A DNA stretch of 64,000 nucleotides, taken from NCBI GenBank assembly GCA_965661115.1, contig CBFICO010000001.1, positions 35,688 through 99,687 on the forward strand, in the 5' to 3' direction. This DNA comes from UBA6770 sp965661115. GTDB lineage: Bacteria; Bacteroidota; Bacteroidia; Flavobacteriales_G; Salibacteraceae. This document shows positions 23,860 through 33,120 of this stretch, in pieces. Both the position numbers and the translations under genes were made by a program. The first letter of the stretch is position 1, and each line of letters opens with the position of its first letter. A model generated the notes under the pieces. It did no database searches, was not told where the DNA came from, and was given only the letters and a program-made list of their open reading frames with translations.

Positions 23860-24798
23860 TTACACTCTACCTTTTAGGTTTTCAAGCATATTTGATACTA
23901 GACCATCGAGGTTGTAATTTTCCTTCCAGCCCCAATGTGCTCTGGCTTCGCTGTCGTTAATTGATTTTGGCCAAGTGGCAGCAATTTCCTGCCTAAAATC
24001 TGGGTTGTATTCTGTATTAAAATTTGGCAAGTGCTTTTGAATGGCCTCAGTTAATTGAGCTGGTGTAAAATTCATTGCAGCAATGTTGTAGCAGGTTCGC
24101 AATTTTACTTGCTCTGCAGGTGCTTCCATTATTTCTCTTGTTGCTCTAACCGCGTCTTCCATGTGCATCATAGGTAACTCCGCATCTGGTTTCAGAAAAC
24201 AATTGAAAGTCTCTCCTCTTTGAGCGCTGTAAAAAATATCTACTGCGTAATCGGTGGTTCCACCACCTGGTAAACTTTTCCAACCAATAAGGCCAGGGTA
24301 TCGAACACCACGTACATCAACACCGTGCTTTTCGTGGTAGTATTTGTTCCACATTTCACCCGCTAATTTGCCCATACCATATACTGTATTCGGCTCAATT
24401 ATAGTTTGTTGCGGTGTATTATTCTTTGGTGTAGTTGGTCCAAAAACAGCAATTGAACTCGGCCAAAATATCTTTTTGATTAATCCCTCTTTAGCCAGGT
24501 TTAGCACGTTAAACTGACCTTCAATAGTTAAATCCCAACCAAATCTGGGATGCTTTTCGGCAGTTGCAGAAAGCAAAGCTGCAAGGTTATATACCTGAGT
24601 AATATTCTCTCTTTTTACTAGGCTGGATAATGCTTCTTTATCTAACACATCAAGCTTTTCATATCTACCCTCAATTGCAGCCTCGTCTTTAACATCGGTT
24701 GCAATTACATTGTCCTCGCCATAACTACCCTTAAGGCATTGAAAAAGCTCTTGACCAACTTGTCCAAGAGATCCAATTATAAGTACTTTGTCTGCCAT
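23860..24798 (-). CDS. SDR-type L-threonine 3-dehydrogenase
   Basis: A 312-residue extended SDR (NAD epimerase fold). The cofactor motif IGSLGQVGQEL starts at about residue 7 and the catalytic YGMGK (Tyr/Lys) follows NTVYG. The segment RYPGLIGWKSLPGGGTTDYA is diagnostic of bacterial and mitochondrial SDR-type threonine dehydrogenases, which oxidise threonine to 2-amino-3-ketobutyrate before cleavage by KBL to glycine and acetyl-CoA. The ATG at 24798 is chosen; the frame extension upstream reaches the promoter box. The M28 gene follows 2 bp downstream. Confidence 0.88.
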   Translation of the reverse strand: MADKVLIIGSLGQVGQELFQCLKGSYGEDNVIATDVKDEAAIEGRYEKLDVLDKEALSSLVKRENITQVYNLAALLSATAEKHPRFGWDLTIEGQFNVLNLAKEGLIKKIFWPSSIAVFGPTTPKNNTPQQTIIEPNTVYGMGKLAGEMWNKYYHEKHGVDVRGVRYPGLIGWKSLPGGGTTDYAVDIFYSAQRGETFNCFLKPDAELPMMHMEDAVRATREIMEAPAEQVKLRTCYNIAAMNFTPAQLTEAIQKHLPNFNTEYNPDFRQEIAATWPKSINDSEARAHWGWKENYNLDGLVSNMLENLKGRV

Positions 24799-24815
24799 CT
24801 CATTCTTTGAATGGA

Positions 24816-24824
24816 GCAAAAATA
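24816..24824 (-). promoter_or_regulatory. -7 promoter box of the threonine dehydrogenase gene
   Basis: The minus strand reads TATTTTTGC, matching TAnnTTTG, 17 bp before the ATG at 24798. Confidence 0.6.
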
Positions 24825-24996
24825 TCTAATTAGCGGTCGGTACTTTGGTAATGGATTTTAAATCTTGCTAGCTGAGTTTTATTCCAAAAGATTTCTAGTA
24901 GTAATATAGAAAAGACAAACTCAATAACGGGTTCATACTTAACTGGAAGCATTTCGGTAGCTGACAATTATCATTTTAGACCAATGCCAGCCAAAT

Positions 24997-25004
24997 TAAA
25001 TTTG
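24997..25004 (+). promoter_or_regulatory. -7 promoter box of hmgA
   Basis: TAAATTTG matches TAnnTTTG and ends 18 bp before the ATG at 25023. It lies downstream of the first in-frame ATG (24984), which argues against that start. Confidence 0.55.
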
Positions 25005-25022
25005 GCGCTTAAATATTACAAT

Positions 25023-26177
25023 ATGCCATTCTATCATAAACTGGGGAAGTTTCCTGCAAAGCGACACACTGTTTTTAAAAAAGATAACGGTGAGCTTTAC
25101 TATGAGGAACTTTTTGGAACCATTGGTTTCGACGGTATGTCAACCTTGATGTATCACACGCAGCGCTCTACAATGGTTAAAAACATTGGAAAATCAGTTG
25201 ACCTTACTCCACAAGCAGCTATTCCAAAAAACATTCAGTCGTACAGATTTAGAGGGTTCCAGGTAAAACCAGTTCAGGACCAAATTGAGTCTAGAAACCC
25301 GGTGTTATTCAATGCTGATTGCACCATTCACTTAGCTGCACCTACTAATAAAAACGAAGACTATTTCTATAAAAACAGCGATGCTGACGAAGTAATTTTC
25401 ATTCACAAAGGTTCGGGTAAGTTAAGAACCATGCTCGGAAATATTGATTTCGAATATGGGGATTACCTCGTTATTCCAAGAGGTATGATTTACAAAATGG
25501 ACTTCGATTCAGAGGATAACCGATTGTTTATTGTTGAATCTCATCGCCCAATTTATACCCCGAAAAAGTATAGAAACTGGTTTGGTCAACACCTAGAACA
25601 TTCGCCATTTTGCGAAAGAGATTTGCGCCCACCAAGTGAATTAGAAACTTACGATGAACTGGGCGACTTTTTAGTAAAAGTGAAAAAAGAAGGGGTTTTA
25701 TACGATATGACTTACGCAGCTCATCCATTTAGTGTTGTTGGTTGGGATGGTTATAATTTCCCGTACGCTTTTTCTATTCATGAGTTTGAACCAATTACTG
25801 GACGAGTTCACTTGCCTCCTCCTATCCATCAAACATTTGAAACAGATGCCTTTGTAATCTGCTCATTTGTTCCTCGATTGTACGATTATCATCCAGGGGC
25901 AATTCCAGCACCATATCACCATAGTAACATAGACTCTGACGAAGTACTTTATTATGTTGACGGTGACTTTATGAGTAGAAATGACATCGATGCAGGACAC
26001 ATAAGCCTTCACCCAGCTGGTATTCCACACGGACCACATCCTGGAGCTGTAGAGAGAAGTATTGGTAAGAAAGAAACCGAAGAATTAGCAGTAATGGTCG
26101 ATACATTTAAGCCATTGCAAATCACAAAAGAAGCAATGGAAATTGCCGATAAGGAGTATTTTAAATCATGGCTTTAG
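25023..26177 (+). CDS. hmgA: Homogentisate 1,2-dioxygenase
   Basis: Opens the ring of homogentisate to maleylacetoacetate in tyrosine and phenylalanine breakdown. The 384-residue protein keeps the iron ligands of the family: His and Glu in HHSNIDSDEVLYYVDG and His in HPAGIPHGPHPG, with the upstream cupin segment GDYLVIPRGMIY and the substrate-binding region VGWDGYNFPYAFSI. It is shorter than the 430-445-residue mammalian and Pseudomonas forms, as usual in Bacteroidota. The ATG at 25023 is taken because the promoter box lies between it and the upstream ATG. hppD, the preceding pathway step, follows after 307 bp. Confidence 0.95.
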   Translation: MPFYHKLGKFPAKRHTVFKKDNGELYYEELFGTIGFDGMSTLMYHTQRSTMVKNIGKSVDLTPQAAIPKNIQSYRFRGFQVKPVQDQIESRNPVLFNADCTIHLAAPTNKNEDYFYKNSDADEVIFIHKGSGKLRTMLGNIDFEYGDYLVIPRGMIYKMDFDSEDNRLFIVESHRPIYTPKKYRNWFGQHLEHSPFCERDLRPPSELETYDELGDFLVKVKKEGVLYDMTYAAHPFSVVGWDGYNFPYAFSIHEFEPITGRVHLPPPIHQTFETDAFVICSFVPRLYDYHPGAIPAPYHHSNIDSDEVLYYVDGDFMSRNDIDAGHISLHPAGIPHGPHPGAVERSIGKKETEELAVMVDTFKPLQITKEAMEIADKEYFKSWL

Positions 26178-26484
26178 GCAATTGGATAATTTGTGAGTTT
26201 GACAATTAGATAATTATAAATGAGCACTTCGAATCCAATATTAAGTTTAACAATCTCGTTTGCGGTGCAAATAGTTGAATATTGTGAGGCACTTGGTTAA
26301 CCAGGCAAATCTGTAATTCAGTTTAATCCTATCCAAATTGCAACAGTTTAATATCACAAAACACAGAAATAAAAAAAGTACTAACGAAAATTATACGTTC
26401 TTCAAAGAAAAAATTACAAAAGGGTTCGCAGACAAGCGAGCCATTTTCAAATTATCAAATTGAAGAATTATCAAATTAATAAGC
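26178..26484. other. AT-rich spacer between hmgA and hppD with direct repeat
   Basis: No gene in 307 bp. It has a tandem AATTATCAAATT at 26450-26461 and 26466-26477 (16-bp period) just before hppD, and a loosely inverted counterpart (GGATAATTTG, TAGATAATTA) near the left end at 26180-26217. Such AATTATCAAATT strings are frequent spacer fillers in Bacteroidota genomes as I remember them. No clear TAnnTTTG box and no terminator hairpin with a T-run is seen. Confidence 0.5.
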
Positions 26485-27645
26485 ATGAGTAAAGAAGTAA
26501 AATCAGTAGACTACGGTCTCGAGAAAATATTTGAAGGAGCGCAGGACTTTTTACCGCTTCTAGGAACTGATTATTTAGAGTTTTATGTAGGCAACGCGAA
26601 ACAATCAGCACACTTTTATAAAACGGCTTTTGGTTTCCAGTCACTAGCTTACAAAGGATTAGAAACCGGGTCAACAGATTCTGTGAGCTATGTGCTTGTT
26701 CAAGATAAAATACGCTTGGTTCTTACTACACCTTTAAATAGTAAATCACCTATCAACGACCATATAGTTAAGCATGGCGATGGTGTAAAAGTTATAGCCC
26801 TTTGGGTAGATGACGCCAGAAAAGCATACGAAGAAACTACATCAAGAGGTGCAAAAGCATACATGGAGCCAACATTGGAAACTGATGAACATGGTGAAAT
26901 TGTAAGGGCTGGTATTTATACCTATGGCGAAACAGTGCACATGTTTGTAGAGCGAAAAAACTACAAGGGTACTTTCATGCCTGGCTTCGTTGAGTGGAAA
27001 TCGGATTATAACCCTGCACCACTTGGTCTAAAATACATCGACCATATGGTAGGTAATGTTGGTTGGAACCAAATGAATACTTGGGTAAAATGGTATGAAG
27101 ACGTAATGGGCTTTGAAAACTTCTTATCCTTTGACGATAAACAAATTCATACAGAGTATTCTGCTCTTATGAGTAAAGTAATGTCAAACGGAAACGGAAG
27201 AATTAAATTCCCAATCAATGAGCCTGCCAAAGCAGCTAAAAAATCTCAAATTGAGGAATACCTTGACTTTTATGAGGGTTCTGGGGTTCAGCATATTGCT
27301 GTAGCTACAGACGATATTATTGAAACGGTAAGTCAACTAAGAGCACGTGGCGTTGAGTTTTTACCACCACCACCACAAGCATACTACGATGCTATTCCAG
27401 AAAGATTGGGCGAGCATAGAGATATGATGAAAGAAGACATTAGTGAACTTCAAAAGCTATCTATTTTGGTAGATGCCGACGAAGAAGGCTACTTGCTTCA
27501 AATATTTACAAAACCAGTTGAAGATAGACCTACCCTTTTCTTTGAGATTATTCAAAGAATGGGAGCTAGAGGGTTTGGAGCCGGTAACTTTAAAGCATTG
27601 TTCGAATCGATAGAAAGAGAACAAGAAAACAGAGGTACGCTGTAG
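26485..27645 (+). CDS. hppD: 4-hydroxyphenylpyruvate dioxygenase
   Basis: Converts 4-hydroxyphenylpyruvate to homogentisate, the substrate of HmgA encoded just upstream; a 386-residue vicinal-oxygen-chelate enzyme with two related halves. The three iron ligands are in the C-terminal half: His in LKYIDHMVGN, His in GVQHIAVATDD and Glu in TLFFEIIQRMG. The N-terminal half starts DYLEFYVGNAKQSAHFY. The C-terminal GARGFGAGNFKALFESIE covers the active site in the family. The gene ends before a clear terminator. Confidence 0.96.
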   Translation: MSKEVKSVDYGLEKIFEGAQDFLPLLGTDYLEFYVGNAKQSAHFYKTAFGFQSLAYKGLETGSTDSVSYVLVQDKIRLVLTTPLNSKSPINDHIVKHGDGVKVIALWVDDARKAYEETTSRGAKAYMEPTLETDEHGEIVRAGIYTYGETVHMFVERKNYKGTFMPGFVEWKSDYNPAPLGLKYIDHMVGNVGWNQMNTWVKWYEDVMGFENFLSFDDKQIHTEYSALMSKVMSNGNGRIKFPINEPAKAAKKSQIEEYLDFYEGSGVQHIAVATDDIIETVSQLRARGVEFLPPPPQAYYDAIPERLGEHRDMMKEDISELQKLSILVDADEEGYLLQIFTKPVEDRPTLFFEIIQRMGARGFGAGNFKALFESIEREQENRGTL

Positions 27646-27679
27646 CTTAAAATATACATGAGCTACTAAAACAATTAAG

Positions 27680-27706
27680 ACTCCCAATATTTGGGGGTGT
27701 TTTTTT
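27680..27706 (+). terminator. Terminator of hppD
   Basis: Stem ACTCCCAA / TTGGGGGT (one G-T wobble) with a TAT loop and a run of seven T, 35 bp after the hppD stop. Confidence 0.85.
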
Positions 27707-27759
27707 GATTTATTGCAAGCTTATACGCAAAATGAACCTTTCGGCCACTTGCCTTTAAT

Positions 27760-27768
27760 TACATTTGC
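27760..27768 (+). promoter_or_regulatory. -7 promoter box of the aminopeptidase gene
   Basis: TACATTTGC, exact TAnnTTTG match, 20 bp before the ATG at 27789. Confidence 0.65.
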
Positions 27769-27788
27769 GCATCCAAAAAAATTAAGAC

Positions 27789-29234
27789 ATGAGAGAGATT
27801 TATAAAAGCCAAAGCAGCGCCAATAGCGGAGAAAATCAAATACTAATTTGTAACTCTGTAGAGGAGCTTACCACCTTGTCTGCTCAAGAAGAAACTTTTG
27901 TAAAAAATCAGCTTGAAAATGACAATAATTCTGTGTACTTAAATCGATTGGACAGCCATGTGTTTATCTATAAAATTGAGGTAAATAATGACCACCATAA
28001 AACTCTTGAAAAAGCCAGAATAGCAGCACACGGCATAAACAAAAAAATAAATAGCCTTAAGCAATCAGACGTTACAATTGTAGGTAATGGAAACAGCGAT
28101 GTTTTGTATGCATTCTCCGAAGGATTTGGTTTAAGCAACTACCAATTTCTAAAGTATTTTTCTGATGCTGATAAAAGAAAAAACAGCATTGAAAACATAA
28201 ACATAGTTGGCTTGAGCGAAGACGAAATGATTAACTTAAATGCAACTACTTCGTCAACCTGTATTGCTCGTGATTTTGTGAATGAGCCTTTATCTTACCT
28301 AACTGCGGAGCAATATGCTCACGATATGATGGATCTTGGTGAAGAATTAGGTTTTAAAGTTGAAGTGTTCAATAAATCAAAAATCCAAGCCCTAAAAATG
28401 GGTGGGTTGTTAGCCGTTAATTTAGGCTCGCCAAACCCGCCAACTTTTTCTATCCTCGAATGGAAACCAGAAAATGCAAAAAACACCAAACCCTATGTTT
28501 TGGTAGGTAAAGGAGTAGTTTATGATACGGGGGGCGTGAGTCTAAAATCAACTCCCATGTCAATGGATTATATGAAGTGTGATATGGGCGGTTCTGCAGC
28601 AGTAGTTGGTGCTATTGCGGCTATTGCTCAGGCAAAATTACCGGTACACATTATTGGTTTAATACCAGCTACAGAAAACCGCCCAGGAGGTAATGCTTAC
28701 GTTCCGGGTGATGTAATTGAAATGCACAACGGAATGAAAGTAGAGGTATTAAACACCGATGCTGAAGGCCGTATGATAATGGCTGATGCACTTTCTTATG
28801 CAAGAAACTACAATCCCGAATTGGTTATGGACTTAGCCACTTTAACTGGCGCAGCTGCTAGAGCAATTGGTGACCAAGCGATGATTTCTATGGGTAATGC
28901 CCCACAAGAGATTCACGACGTGCTTATTGAATCAGGGCAAAAAACATACGAACGATTTGCTCAATTCCCTTTTTGGGATGAATATAAAGATCAGCTAAAA
29001 TCGCGGGTTGCAGACATTAAAAATTTAGGCGAAGCTGAAGCAGGAATGATTACAGCTGGTAAGTTCTTAGAGTATTTTACACTCGACCCAGAAACTAAAG
29101 AAGGTTACCCATACATTCACATAGATATAGCCGGTCCTGCGTTTACACACTCAGAAAAAAATTATCGCGGGCTTGAAGGAACAGGCGTTGGAGTACGTTC
29201 TTTATTTGAGTTTTTTAAATCTGTTTCTGCTTAA
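27789..29234 (+). CDS. M17-family leucyl aminopeptidase
   Basis: A 481-residue cytosolic zinc/manganese aminopeptidase that removes N-terminal residues from peptides. The metal and catalytic residues appear in GKGVVYDTGGVSLKS (Lys, Asp), MKCDMGGSAAV (Asp) and the M17 signature NTDAEGRMIMADAL (Asp, Glu, Arg). The N-terminal macro-like domain covers about 1-165. The C-terminal segment around FWDEYKDQLKSRVADIKN is typical. It is followed by pdxA after 4 bp, likely one transcript. Confidence 0.93.
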   Translation: MREIYKSQSSANSGENQILICNSVEELTTLSAQEETFVKNQLENDNNSVYLNRLDSHVFIYKIEVNNDHHKTLEKARIAAHGINKKINSLKQSDVTIVGNGNSDVLYAFSEGFGLSNYQFLKYFSDADKRKNSIENINIVGLSEDEMINLNATTSSTCIARDFVNEPLSYLTAEQYAHDMMDLGEELGFKVEVFNKSKIQALKMGGLLAVNLGSPNPPTFSILEWKPENAKNTKPYVLVGKGVVYDTGGVSLKSTPMSMDYMKCDMGGSAAVVGAIAAIAQAKLPVHIIGLIPATENRPGGNAYVPGDVIEMHNGMKVEVLNTDAEGRMIMADALSYARNYNPELVMDLATLTGAAARAIGDQAMISMGNAPQEIHDVLIESGQKTYERFAQFPFWDEYKDQLKSRVADIKNLGEAEAGMITAGKFLEYFTLDPETKEGYPYIHIDIAGPAFTHSEKNYRGLEGTGVGVRSLFEFFKSVSA

Positions 29235-29238
29235 CTAA

Positions 29239-30297
29239 ATGAGCGCAAAAAAGAAAATAAAATCGGGAAAGAAAATCCGCGTAGGAGTTTCTATCGGAGA
29301 CTACAACGGAATTGGCCTTGAGGTAATTATAAAAACCTTTGCTGATGCCCGCATGATGGACATATGCAATCCTATTGTGTATGGAAATCAAAACTTAATC
29401 AAGTCGTATAAAAAAACACTCAACGTAAGCGACTTTAGCTTCTTTACCATTGAAGATGCTGCAAATGCTAACCCCAAAAGAGCCAACTTGGTTGAGGTTT
29501 GGAATGATGATTCGGAAATCGAATTTGGAGAATCTACCGCTGATGCAGGTAAAAAATCTTTCCTCTCTCTTCAAGCTGCCACCAAAGATTTAGCCTCTAA
29601 TAAAATTGATGTTTTGGTGACTGCACCAATCAACAAAAACAACATTCAATCAGAAGAATTTTCGTTTCCAGGTCACACAGAATACCTAGCCAATTATGCA
29701 AATGAAGAGTATCCCCTCATGATTTTAACCCACGGAGATTTAAGGGTTGGAACTGTTACGGGTCATGTTGCGCTAAAAGATGTTGCGAGTCAGATTACTG
29801 AAGATATTCTGCTACGAAAAATAGAAACGCTACACAAATCATTACAACTAGATTTTAGCATTACCCATCCAAAAATTGCTGTTTTAGGGCTAAATCCGCA
29901 TTCTGGGGACAACGGCACTATTGGTTCTGAAGAAAAAGAAATCATAATACCTGCGCTAAAAAAAGCAGAAAAAAAAGGCATTCGCGTACTTGGGCCTTTT
30001 GCTGCAGATGGGTTTTTTGGGTCGCCTGGATATAAAAACTTTGATGGAGTTTTGGCTATGTACCACGATCAAGGCCTAACACCATTCAAAACCATCTCTT
30101 TTGATGAAGGAGTCAACTTTACAGCGGGCCTACCTATTGTAAGAACCTCACCAGATCATGGAACAGCTTATGACATCGCAGGTGAAGGAATTGCTTCGGC
30201 AAGTTCGTTCAGAAATGCGGTTTTTGCCGCGGTTGATATTTTTAAAAGCAGAAAACAGAACAAAATCTTATCAGAAAACGCATTAGACAAGGTTTAA
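29239..30297 (+). CDS. pdxA: 4-hydroxythreonine-4-phosphate dehydrogenase
   Basis: Oxidises 4-phosphohydroxy-L-threonine in the DXP-dependent route to pyridoxal 5-phosphate; DXP is the product of Dxs, encoded at the left end of the window. The 352-residue protein begins with a lysine-rich stretch and then IRVGVSIGDYNGIGLEV; PINKNNI, FPGHTEYLANY, the NPHSGDNGTIG segment and MYHDQGLTPFKTI are hallmarks of the family, with metal-binding His in FPGHTE and YHDQG. Follows the aminopeptidase gene closely. Confidence 0.95.
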   Translation: MSAKKKIKSGKKIRVGVSIGDYNGIGLEVIIKTFADARMMDICNPIVYGNQNLIKSYKKTLNVSDFSFFTIEDAANANPKRANLVEVWNDDSEIEFGESTADAGKKSFLSLQAATKDLASNKIDVLVTAPINKNNIQSEEFSFPGHTEYLANYANEEYPLMILTHGDLRVGTVTGHVALKDVASQITEDILLRKIETLHKSLQLDFSITHPKIAVLGLNPHSGDNGTIGSEEKEIIIPALKKAEKKGIRVLGPFAADGFFGSPGYKNFDGVLAMYHDQGLTPFKTISFDEGVNFTAGLPIVRTSPDHGTAYDIAGEGIASASSFRNAVFAAVDIFKSRKQNKILSENALDKV

Positions 30298-30347
30298 CCT
30301 GCTGACTTTTAATTATTTTCTTTCCTTATTGCTAATAGTTATTTTGT

Positions 30348-30356
30348 TACATTTGC
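30348..30356 (+). promoter_or_regulatory. -7 promoter box of the yceD-rpmF-plsX-fabH operon
   Basis: TACATTTGC, exact TAnnTTTG match, with a TTG at 30329-30331 (16 bp upstream) near the expected -33 position; 23 bp before the ATG at 30380. Confidence 0.7.
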
Positions 30357-30379
30357 CGCCTCATTTTTGAAAGGGTTCT

Positions 30380-30913
30380 ATGAAAGATTTTGAACTGAAA
30401 TTTTCAGGCCTAGCTTTAGGCAAGCACCAATTCAAATTTGAAACGAATAAAACGTTCTTTGAGAATTTTCAAGATAGAGGGTTAGAAGGTGAAATTATTC
30501 ATGATGGAGCCATTTCTTTTTTGGTCGATTTAGACAAAAAAGAGAACCTACTTGTTTTTGATATCAGTTTTACTGGAGTTGTGACGGTAACGTGCGATTT
30601 ATGCTTAGACGATTTAAGGAAAAAAGTAAATGGCAGCCACAGAATTTTAGGAAAATTTGGTGACGAAGACCAGTGGCGCGAAGAAGATGTAATCATGATT
30701 CCACCAAAAGAACACAAGGTTCAAATGGAGGATATCTTTTTCGAACTTGTCATATTATCCTTGCCCAGTAAACTGGTGCATGAAGAAGGGGATTGTGACC
30801 CAGAAATGTTGAAAAAACTTAACGAATATAATTTAGGAGGAGAAGTTGAAACTAAAGAAGAAACAGACCCTCGTTGGAACGCATTAAAAGACTTGTTTAA
30901 AGATAAAAATTAG
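30380..30913 (+). CDS. YceD/DUF177 family protein
   Basis: A 177-residue protein with the DUF177 cysteine motif TCDLCLDDL near residue 74 and a typical C-terminal DPRWNALKDLF. In many bacteria this gene directly precedes rpmF, as here (5 bp gap), and YceD has been linked to 23S rRNA maturation; the exact role in Bacteroidota is not known to me. It heads the block that continues with rpmF, plsX, fabH, accB and accC. Confidence 0.9.
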   Translation: MKDFELKFSGLALGKHQFKFETNKTFFENFQDRGLEGEIIHDGAISFLVDLDKKENLLVFDISFTGVVTVTCDLCLDDLRKKVNGSHRILGKFGDEDQWREEDVIMIPPKEHKVQMEDIFFELVILSLPSKLVHEEGDCDPEMLKKLNEYNLGGEVETKEETDPRWNALKDLFKDKN

Positions 30914-30918
30914 AAATA

Positions 30919-31113
30919 ATGGCACATCCTAAACGTAAGCAGAGTAAAACAAGAAGAGACAAAAGACGTACTCACTACAAAACTACTGCTCCTACCGTAG
31001 CTACATGTCCTACTACTGGTCAGCCGCACTTATATCACAGAGCGCACTGGTTTGAAGGAAAACTTTATTACAAAGGAAAAGTTGTCTTAGAGAAAGAAGA
31101 GGCTGCAGTTTAA
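30919..31113 (+). CDS. rpmF: 50S ribosomal protein L32
   Basis: A 64-residue basic protein starting MAHPKRKQSKTRRDKRRTHY, the usual L32 N-terminus. The zinc-ribbon cysteines are largely lost (only TCPTTG keeps one), consistent with the zinc-free L32 form with HLYHRAHW. It lies between yceD and plsX, the standard order. Confidence 0.96.
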   Translation: MAHPKRKQSKTRRDKRRTHYKTTAPTVATCPTTGQPHLYHRAHWFEGKLYYKGKVVLEKEEAAV

Positions 31114-31150
31114 GTAATTAATTTAATTTAGCGTCAAAGCTAAATTCTGC

Positions 31151-32089
31151 ATGCGCTTAGGCCTAGACACCTTTGGTGGTGATTTTGCACCCGATTCAAC
31201 AATTCTTGGAGCTATTGAAGCCAAAAAAGAATTGCCAAACGATGTAACCATCGTTTTGATTGGAGACGAAACCACTGCCCGTAATAAGATAAAAGAACAG
31301 CAAGAAGACCCGGAGATGTTCGAATACGTTCACACGACTGAACGTATAGAAATGGGTGAACATCCTGCTAAAGCATTTAAAAGTAAAACCAAGTCTTCTA
31401 TAAGTCTTGGGTTTCACTATTTAAAAACGGGTGAAATAAATGCTTACGCCAGTGCTGGAAACTCAGGTGCTATGATGGTTGGATCCATGTTCACCATTCA
31501 AGCGGTTCCTGGAGTTATTCGCCCTTCGGTTACTTCCGCAATCCCCTGCCCCGATGGAAGTATGAATATTTTATTAGATGTTGGTATCAACGCGGACTGC
31601 AAACCTGACGTGCTTTATCAGTTTGGTGTTCTTGGGTCAATCTATGCTAAAGAAGTTTTTGGCATCAGCAACCCAAAAGTAGGGCTACTTTCTATTGGCG
31701 AAGAGGAAGAAAAAGGGACTATGCAAGTTCAGGCTGCCCATCAGCTTATGAAAGACTCTAGAGACTTCGATTTCTTTGGAAATGTTGAAGGAAGAGACCT
31801 TTTCAGCGACAATATTGATGTGATTGTTACTGATGGTTTTACAGGAAACGTTATGCTGAAAGAAGCCGAGGCATTTTATGCCATGATTAAGAAAAGAGGC
31901 ATAAACGATGACTTTTTCAATAGATTGAATTACGAAATTTATGGCGGTACACCTGTGCTTGGTGTTAATGGAAATGTTATTATTGGCCACGGAATTTCAA
32001 GCGCAAGAGCAATTAAGAATATGATTGTTCATTCGTTGGATGTTTCAAAGGCAGATCTATCAGAAAAAATTAAAAACGCATTTCAATAA
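31151..32089 (+). CDS. plsX: Phosphate acyltransferase PlsX
   Basis: Makes acyl-phosphate from acyl-ACP for phospholipid synthesis. The 312 residues begin MRLGLDTFGGDFAPDSTILG, where the common MGGD is FGGD; further hallmarks are ASAGNSGAMM, LLDVGINADCKPD, NVEGRDLF and VTDGFTGNVMLK. Its TAA shares one base with the fabH ATG (TAATG), so the two are translationally coupled. Confidence 0.96.
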   Translation: MRLGLDTFGGDFAPDSTILGAIEAKKELPNDVTIVLIGDETTARNKIKEQQEDPEMFEYVHTTERIEMGEHPAKAFKSKTKSSISLGFHYLKTGEINAYASAGNSGAMMVGSMFTIQAVPGVIRPSVTSAIPCPDGSMNILLDVGINADCKPDVLYQFGVLGSIYAKEVFGISNPKVGLLSIGEEEEKGTMQVQAAHQLMKDSRDFDFFGNVEGRDLFSDNIDVIVTDGFTGNVMLKEAEAFYAMIKKRGINDDFFNRLNYEIYGGTPVLGVNGNVIIGHGISSARAIKNMIVHSLDVSKADLSEKIKNAFQ

Positions 32090-33084
32090 TGTCGGATATA
32101 AAAGCAGCAATAACAGCAGTTTCTGGATATGTTCCCGAAACAAAAATGACCAACAAAGACCTTGAAAAAATAGTAGAAACCACCGATGAATGGATAACCA
32201 CCAGAACCGGAATTAAAGAAAGAAGAATTTTAAAAGAGCCTGGTACGGGTGCTTCCGATATTGCAGCTCCTGCTGTACTTGAACTTTGTAAAAAACGCGG
32301 AATTTCTCCTGAGGAGATTGACCTGCTAATTGTTGGAACTGTTACCGCAGATTACAACTTTCCCAGTTGCGCAAATATTGTTGCAGATAAAATTGGCGCA
32401 AAAAACGCATGGAGCTTTGATGTAAATGCAGCTTGCTCAGGTTTTATTTACGCATTGAGTACAGGAACGCAGTTCATAGAAACTGGCAAGTACAAAAAAG
32501 TTGTGGTTGTTGGAGTTGACAAAATGTCTTCCATTTTAAACTACGAAGACCGAACCACCTGTATCATTTTTGGTGATGGCGGCGGAGCTGTTTTACTTGA
32601 GCCAAATTCCGAAGGTTTAGGAGTAATAGACTTTCAACTGCACTCAGATGGATCAGGTGTTCAACACTTGCATCAACCTGCTGGAGGGTCAGTTAAACCC
32701 GCTTCTGCAGAAACGGTGGCTAACAACGAACACTCCGTTTATCAAGAAGGTAAACAAGTGTTCAAGTTTGCTGTAACCAATATGGCGGATGTGTCAGAAG
32801 AAGTGATGCTCAGAAATGGATTAAGCGGTGATACCCTTGATTGGCTAGTGCCGCATCAAGCCAACTTACGCATTATTGATGCAACTGCAAACCGCCTAAA
32901 TCTTCCATCCGAAAAGGTTATGATTAACATTGAAAAGTACGGAAATACTACAGCTGGTACCATTCCATTGTGCCTATGGGAATGGGAACCAAAACTTAAA
33001 AAAGGAGATAACATCATTCTCTCTGCTTTTGGAGGTGGATTTACCTGGGGAGCAGTTTATTTAAAATGGGCATATAATAGTTAG
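32089..33084 (+). CDS. fabH: 3-oxoacyl-ACP synthase III (KAS III)
   Basis: Starts fatty-acid synthesis by condensing an acyl-CoA primer with malonyl-ACP. The 331-residue thiolase-fold protein has the catalytic Cys116 in NAACSGFIYAL, His in VPHQANLRI and Asn in KYGNTTAGTIP; the segment DEWITTRTGIKERRI is the family N-terminal signature. Translationally coupled to plsX. accB follows after 36 bp with its own promoter box. Confidence 0.96.
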   Translation: MSDIKAAITAVSGYVPETKMTNKDLEKIVETTDEWITTRTGIKERRILKEPGTGASDIAAPAVLELCKKRGISPEEIDLLIVGTVTADYNFPSCANIVADKIGAKNAWSFDVNAACSGFIYALSTGTQFIETGKYKKVVVVGVDKMSSILNYEDRTTCIIFGDGGGAVLLEPNSEGLGVIDFQLHSDGSGVQHLHQPAGGSVKPASAETVANNEHSVYQEGKQVFKFAVTNMADVSEEVMLRNGLSGDTLDWLVPHQANLRIIDATANRLNLPSEKVMINIEKYGNTTAGTIPLCLWEWEPKLKKGDNIILSAFGGGFTWGAVYLKWAYNS

Positions 33085-33091
33085 TGAAATT

Positions 33092-33099
33092 TATCTTTG
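33092..33099 (+). promoter_or_regulatory. -7 promoter box of accBC
   Basis: TATCTTTG matches TAnnTTTG, 21 bp before the accB ATG at 33121, inside the fabH-accB gap. Confidence 0.55.
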
Positions 33100-33120
33100 T
33101 ACAACAAGAAAATTTGAGAT